DNA from: Butyrivibrio sp. INlla16
GTDB lineage: Bacteria > Bacillota > Clostridia > Lachnospirales > Lachnospiraceae
DNA: 64,000 nucleotides
Direction: 5' to 3'
NCBI RefSeq assembly: GCF_900104155.1
Contig: NZ_FMYB01000015.1
Location: 1 to 64,000 of the forward strand
Shown here: piece by piece, positions 62,268-64,000 of the stretch
Layout of the letters: every line of letters starts with the position of its first letter
How positions within the stretch are numbered: the first letter of the stretch is position 1
Notes under the pieces: generated by a model
Databases searched by the model: none
What the model saw: only the letters and a program-made list of their open reading frames with translations
Told to the model about the DNA's origin: nothing
Position numbers and translations under genes: made by a program

Positions 62268-63999
62268 CCGCCACCTCCAGAATCCTTGTCTTTAATCCCG
62301 TATAGCGTCTAAGCTGCTCCTCATTTCCTATCATTGTATCAATAGTCTCTGTATTTCCCAGAACCACAACACATTTCTGAGCCCTTGTCACGGCCGTATA
62401 CAAAAGGTTCCTGTTAAGAAGCATTCTCGGCCCTCCAAGAAGCGGCAAAATAACCGCCGGATACTCGGAGCCCTGAGACTTGTGTATGGTTATCGCATAG
62501 GCATGCTCAAGGTCATCAAGTTCGGAAAAGGGATAGGTCACACATTTTCCCTCATCGAATTCAACCGTCATCTCTTTCATAACGGTATTGATATCCTTCA
62601 CAACACCCATATCACCATTAAAAATGCCGAGTCCCTTTTCGATAACAATCCCGTTTTTTCCGCATATCTCCCACTCAGCCTGATAGTTGTTGTGAATCTG
62701 CATCACGCGGTCTCCCACACGGATAACCCTCTCTCCATGCACATATTCTTTCTTCCTGCTGTCGGCCGGATTCAGATAATTCTGCAAAACGCTGTTAAGT
62801 GTCTGCGCCCCGAGAGGTCCTCGCTTCATGGGCGTAAGCACCTGAATATCCTCAGATCCGGCATCAACATAGCCAGGGAGCTTATCTCTGATCAGCTCGA
62901 TCATATGCTTGTAAATGACATCCGCGTTATCTCTTTTAAGAAAAAAGAAGTCTTTACTCTTATTATCCAGCTTTATAGGCTCTCCATCCTTTATATGGTG
63001 TGCATTCATTACAATATCACTCTGCTGCGCCTGTCTGAAAATCTTTTTAAGTGTAATGGTTGTAAAGCATTCACTCTCTATAAGATCGCGCAGCACCTGC
63101 CCCGGGCCGACGCTCGGAAGCTGGGAACTGTCGCCCACCAGAATAAGATGTGTTCCCGGTATTACAGCCTTTAAAAGCGATGCAAAAAGATGCATATCAA
63201 CCATGGACATCTCATCGATAATTATGGCATCAGCCTCAATCGGATTGTCAGCGTTTTTGTCAAAATGGAGCCTTGTCTTCTCTCCTCGGTCCTCCAACGG
63301 CGCTCCGCCGCCCATTCCGAGAAGTCTGTGGATAGTTGAAGCCTGATAGCCCGTTGCCTCGGTCATTCTTTTCGCCGCACGCCCGGTAGGTGCCGCCAGA
63401 ACTATCTCCATCTGCTCCTCTGCATAATATTCAATAATCGTGTTTATAGTTGTAGTCTTACCTGTCCCGGGACCGCCCGTAATGATAACGACACCGTTTC
63501 CGGCACTTGAAGCTGCTGCTTTTCTCTGCAGTTCATCCAGCTCAATACCACGCCTTTTCTCAATCCTTTTTATTCTGTCCTCAAGGCTTTTTTCGCTCTC
63601 ATGTGAGACCTGCAGATTAAGCTCTCGAAGCATAACAGCTATTGCCTGCTCCTCATAGTAGTAGGATGCAGCATATACTTCATCACCCCCCTTGTAGATG
63701 AGTTTTCGCTCCACCATGAGATTATCCATCTGCATTCCTATGCTGTCCTCAGTTACTCCGAGAAGCTCCCCGCTCCTTTTTATGAGTTCGCTCTTTGGAA
63801 GAAAACTGTGACCGTCCTGCGCTCCCTCGAGCAGCACATAGAGAATTCCGCTTCTTATTCTGTAATCGGAATCTACGCTGATTCCCACCTTGGACGCAAT
63901 TTCATCGGCGGTTTTAAAGCCGATTCCCTCGATATCATCAGCAAGCTTATAGGGATTCTCCTTCAGAATCCTGTAAACCTGATTGCCATATTTTTCATA
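62257..63999 (-). CDS. recD2: RecD2-type ATP-dependent DNA helicase, N-terminus outside window
   Basis: 581 residues visible; the frame runs open to the window edge, so about 150-200 N-terminal residues are missing. First visible is the helix-hairpin-helix region YGNQVYRILKENPYKLADDI then GIGFKTADEIA. Walker A ITGGPGTGKTTTI, Walker B IIIDEMSMVD, motif III (VGDSSQLPSVGPG), motif IV (KKIFRQAQQS), an SH3-like insert, and motif VI region AYAITIHKSQGSEYPAVILP follow. It unwinds DNA 5' to 3' in repair. An internal GTG at 63888 is not the true start. Confidence 0.93.
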   Translation of the reverse strand, partial: YEKYGNQVYRILKENPYKLADDIEGIGFKTADEIASKVGISVDSDYRIRSGILYVLLEGAQDGHSFLPKSELIKRSGELLGVTEDSIGMQMDNLMVERKLIYKGGDEVYAASYYYEEQAIAVMLRELNLQVSHESEKSLEDRIKRIEKRRGIELDELQRKAAASSAGNGVVIITGGPGTGKTTTINTIIEYYAEEQMEIVLAAPTGRAAKRMTEATGYQASTIHRLLGMGGGAPLEDRGEKTRLHFDKNADNPIEADAIIIDEMSMVDMHLFASLLKAVIPGTHLILVGDSSQLPSVGPGQVLRDLIESECFTTITLKKIFRQAQQSDIVMNAHHIKDGEPIKLDNKSKDFFFLKRDNADVIYKHMIELIRDKLPGYVDAGSEDIQVLTPMKRGPLGAQTLNSVLQNYLNPADSRKKEYVHGERVIRVGDRVMQIHNNYQAEWEICGKNGIVIEKGLGIFNGDMGVVKDINTVMKEMTVEFDEGKCVTYPFSELDDLEHAYAITIHKSQGSEYPAVILPLLGGPRMLLNRNLLYTAVTRAQKCVVVLGNTETIDTMIGNEEQLRRYTGLKTRILEVADAG

Positions 64000-64000
64000 A

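Overview
The window looks like a chromosomal segment of a Gram-positive, low-to-mid GC Clostridia member, most likely a motile Lachnospiraceae (Butyrivibrio/Roseburia-like; the genus is a guess). The evidence is the cdaA-cdaR-glmM order, a YvyF-type flagellar-operon protein next to comFC, RecD2, an HPr with His15/Ser46, a Ser/Thr/Glu-rich lipoprotein linker on a very long OppA, Shine-Dalgarno (SD) sites of the AGGAGG type, and the absence of outer-membrane genes. No tRNA, rRNA, CRISPR array or phage module was seen. Apart from the transposase remnant at the left edge, every gene is on the minus strand, so the window is best read from position 64000 down to 1. No gene-free stretch exceeds 300 bases.

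Layout in transcription order. (1) 64000-55873, housekeeping: recD2 (cut by the window edge), comFC, a YvyF-like zinc protein, two uncharacterised membrane proteins, cdaA, cdaR, glmM and an HPr gene. (2) 55804-39502, first polysaccharide block: rmlD, a polytopic membrane protein, GDP-fucose synthase, GT2 enzymes, a WbaP-type initiating phosphoglycosyltransferase, a Wzz-like protein with a decayed kinase domain, an EpsG-like polymerase, further GT2 and GT4 enzymes and a GT-C-like protein. (3) 39438-32976, a compact pseudaminic-acid operon pseB-pseC-pseF-pseI-pseG followed by an ATP-grasp gene, with a candidate promoter in front of pseB. (4) 32896-25723, an export or surface module: an RND/MMPL transporter, a GLUG-repeat membrane-anchored protein whose start overlaps the transporter stop, and a secreted fibronectin-III-like protein. 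(5) 25673-4292, second polysaccharide block: a PLP enzyme, a GT2, a CMP-sugar-transferase-like protein with EDG and HP motifs, a PglK-like ABC flippase, GtrA, WecE, a GNAT acetyltransferase, a GtrB-like GT2, three GT-C-like membrane proteins, a Wzy/WaaL-family polymerase or ligase, PglF, a PglE-like aminotransferase, and a GT26 enzyme fused to a phosphoglycosyltransferase-like N-terminal domain. (6) 4220-1: a near-consensus promoter flanked by two copies of a 16-bp imperfect palindrome, a small membrane protein, an oppA-type lipoprotein gene, and an oppB permease gene destroyed by an ISL3-family insertion.

Taken together, the middle 50 kb can build, assemble and export a complex cell-surface glycan or glycans. 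It supplies nucleotide sugars (pseudaminic acid, 4-amino-4,6-dideoxy sugars, final steps of fucose and rhamnose), initiates on undecaprenyl phosphate (WbaP), extends (at least ten glycosyltransferases), flips (ABC type), polymerises (EpsG-like and Wzy_C-like), sets chain length (Wzz-like), and may decorate outside the membrane (GtrA/GtrB/GT-C). Pseudaminic acid could instead, or also, go to flagellin.

Three copies of a palindromic GC-rich repeat fill gene junctions in this operon. The repeat appears to supply ribosome-binding sequence to the next gene and, in one case, the last codons of the preceding gene.
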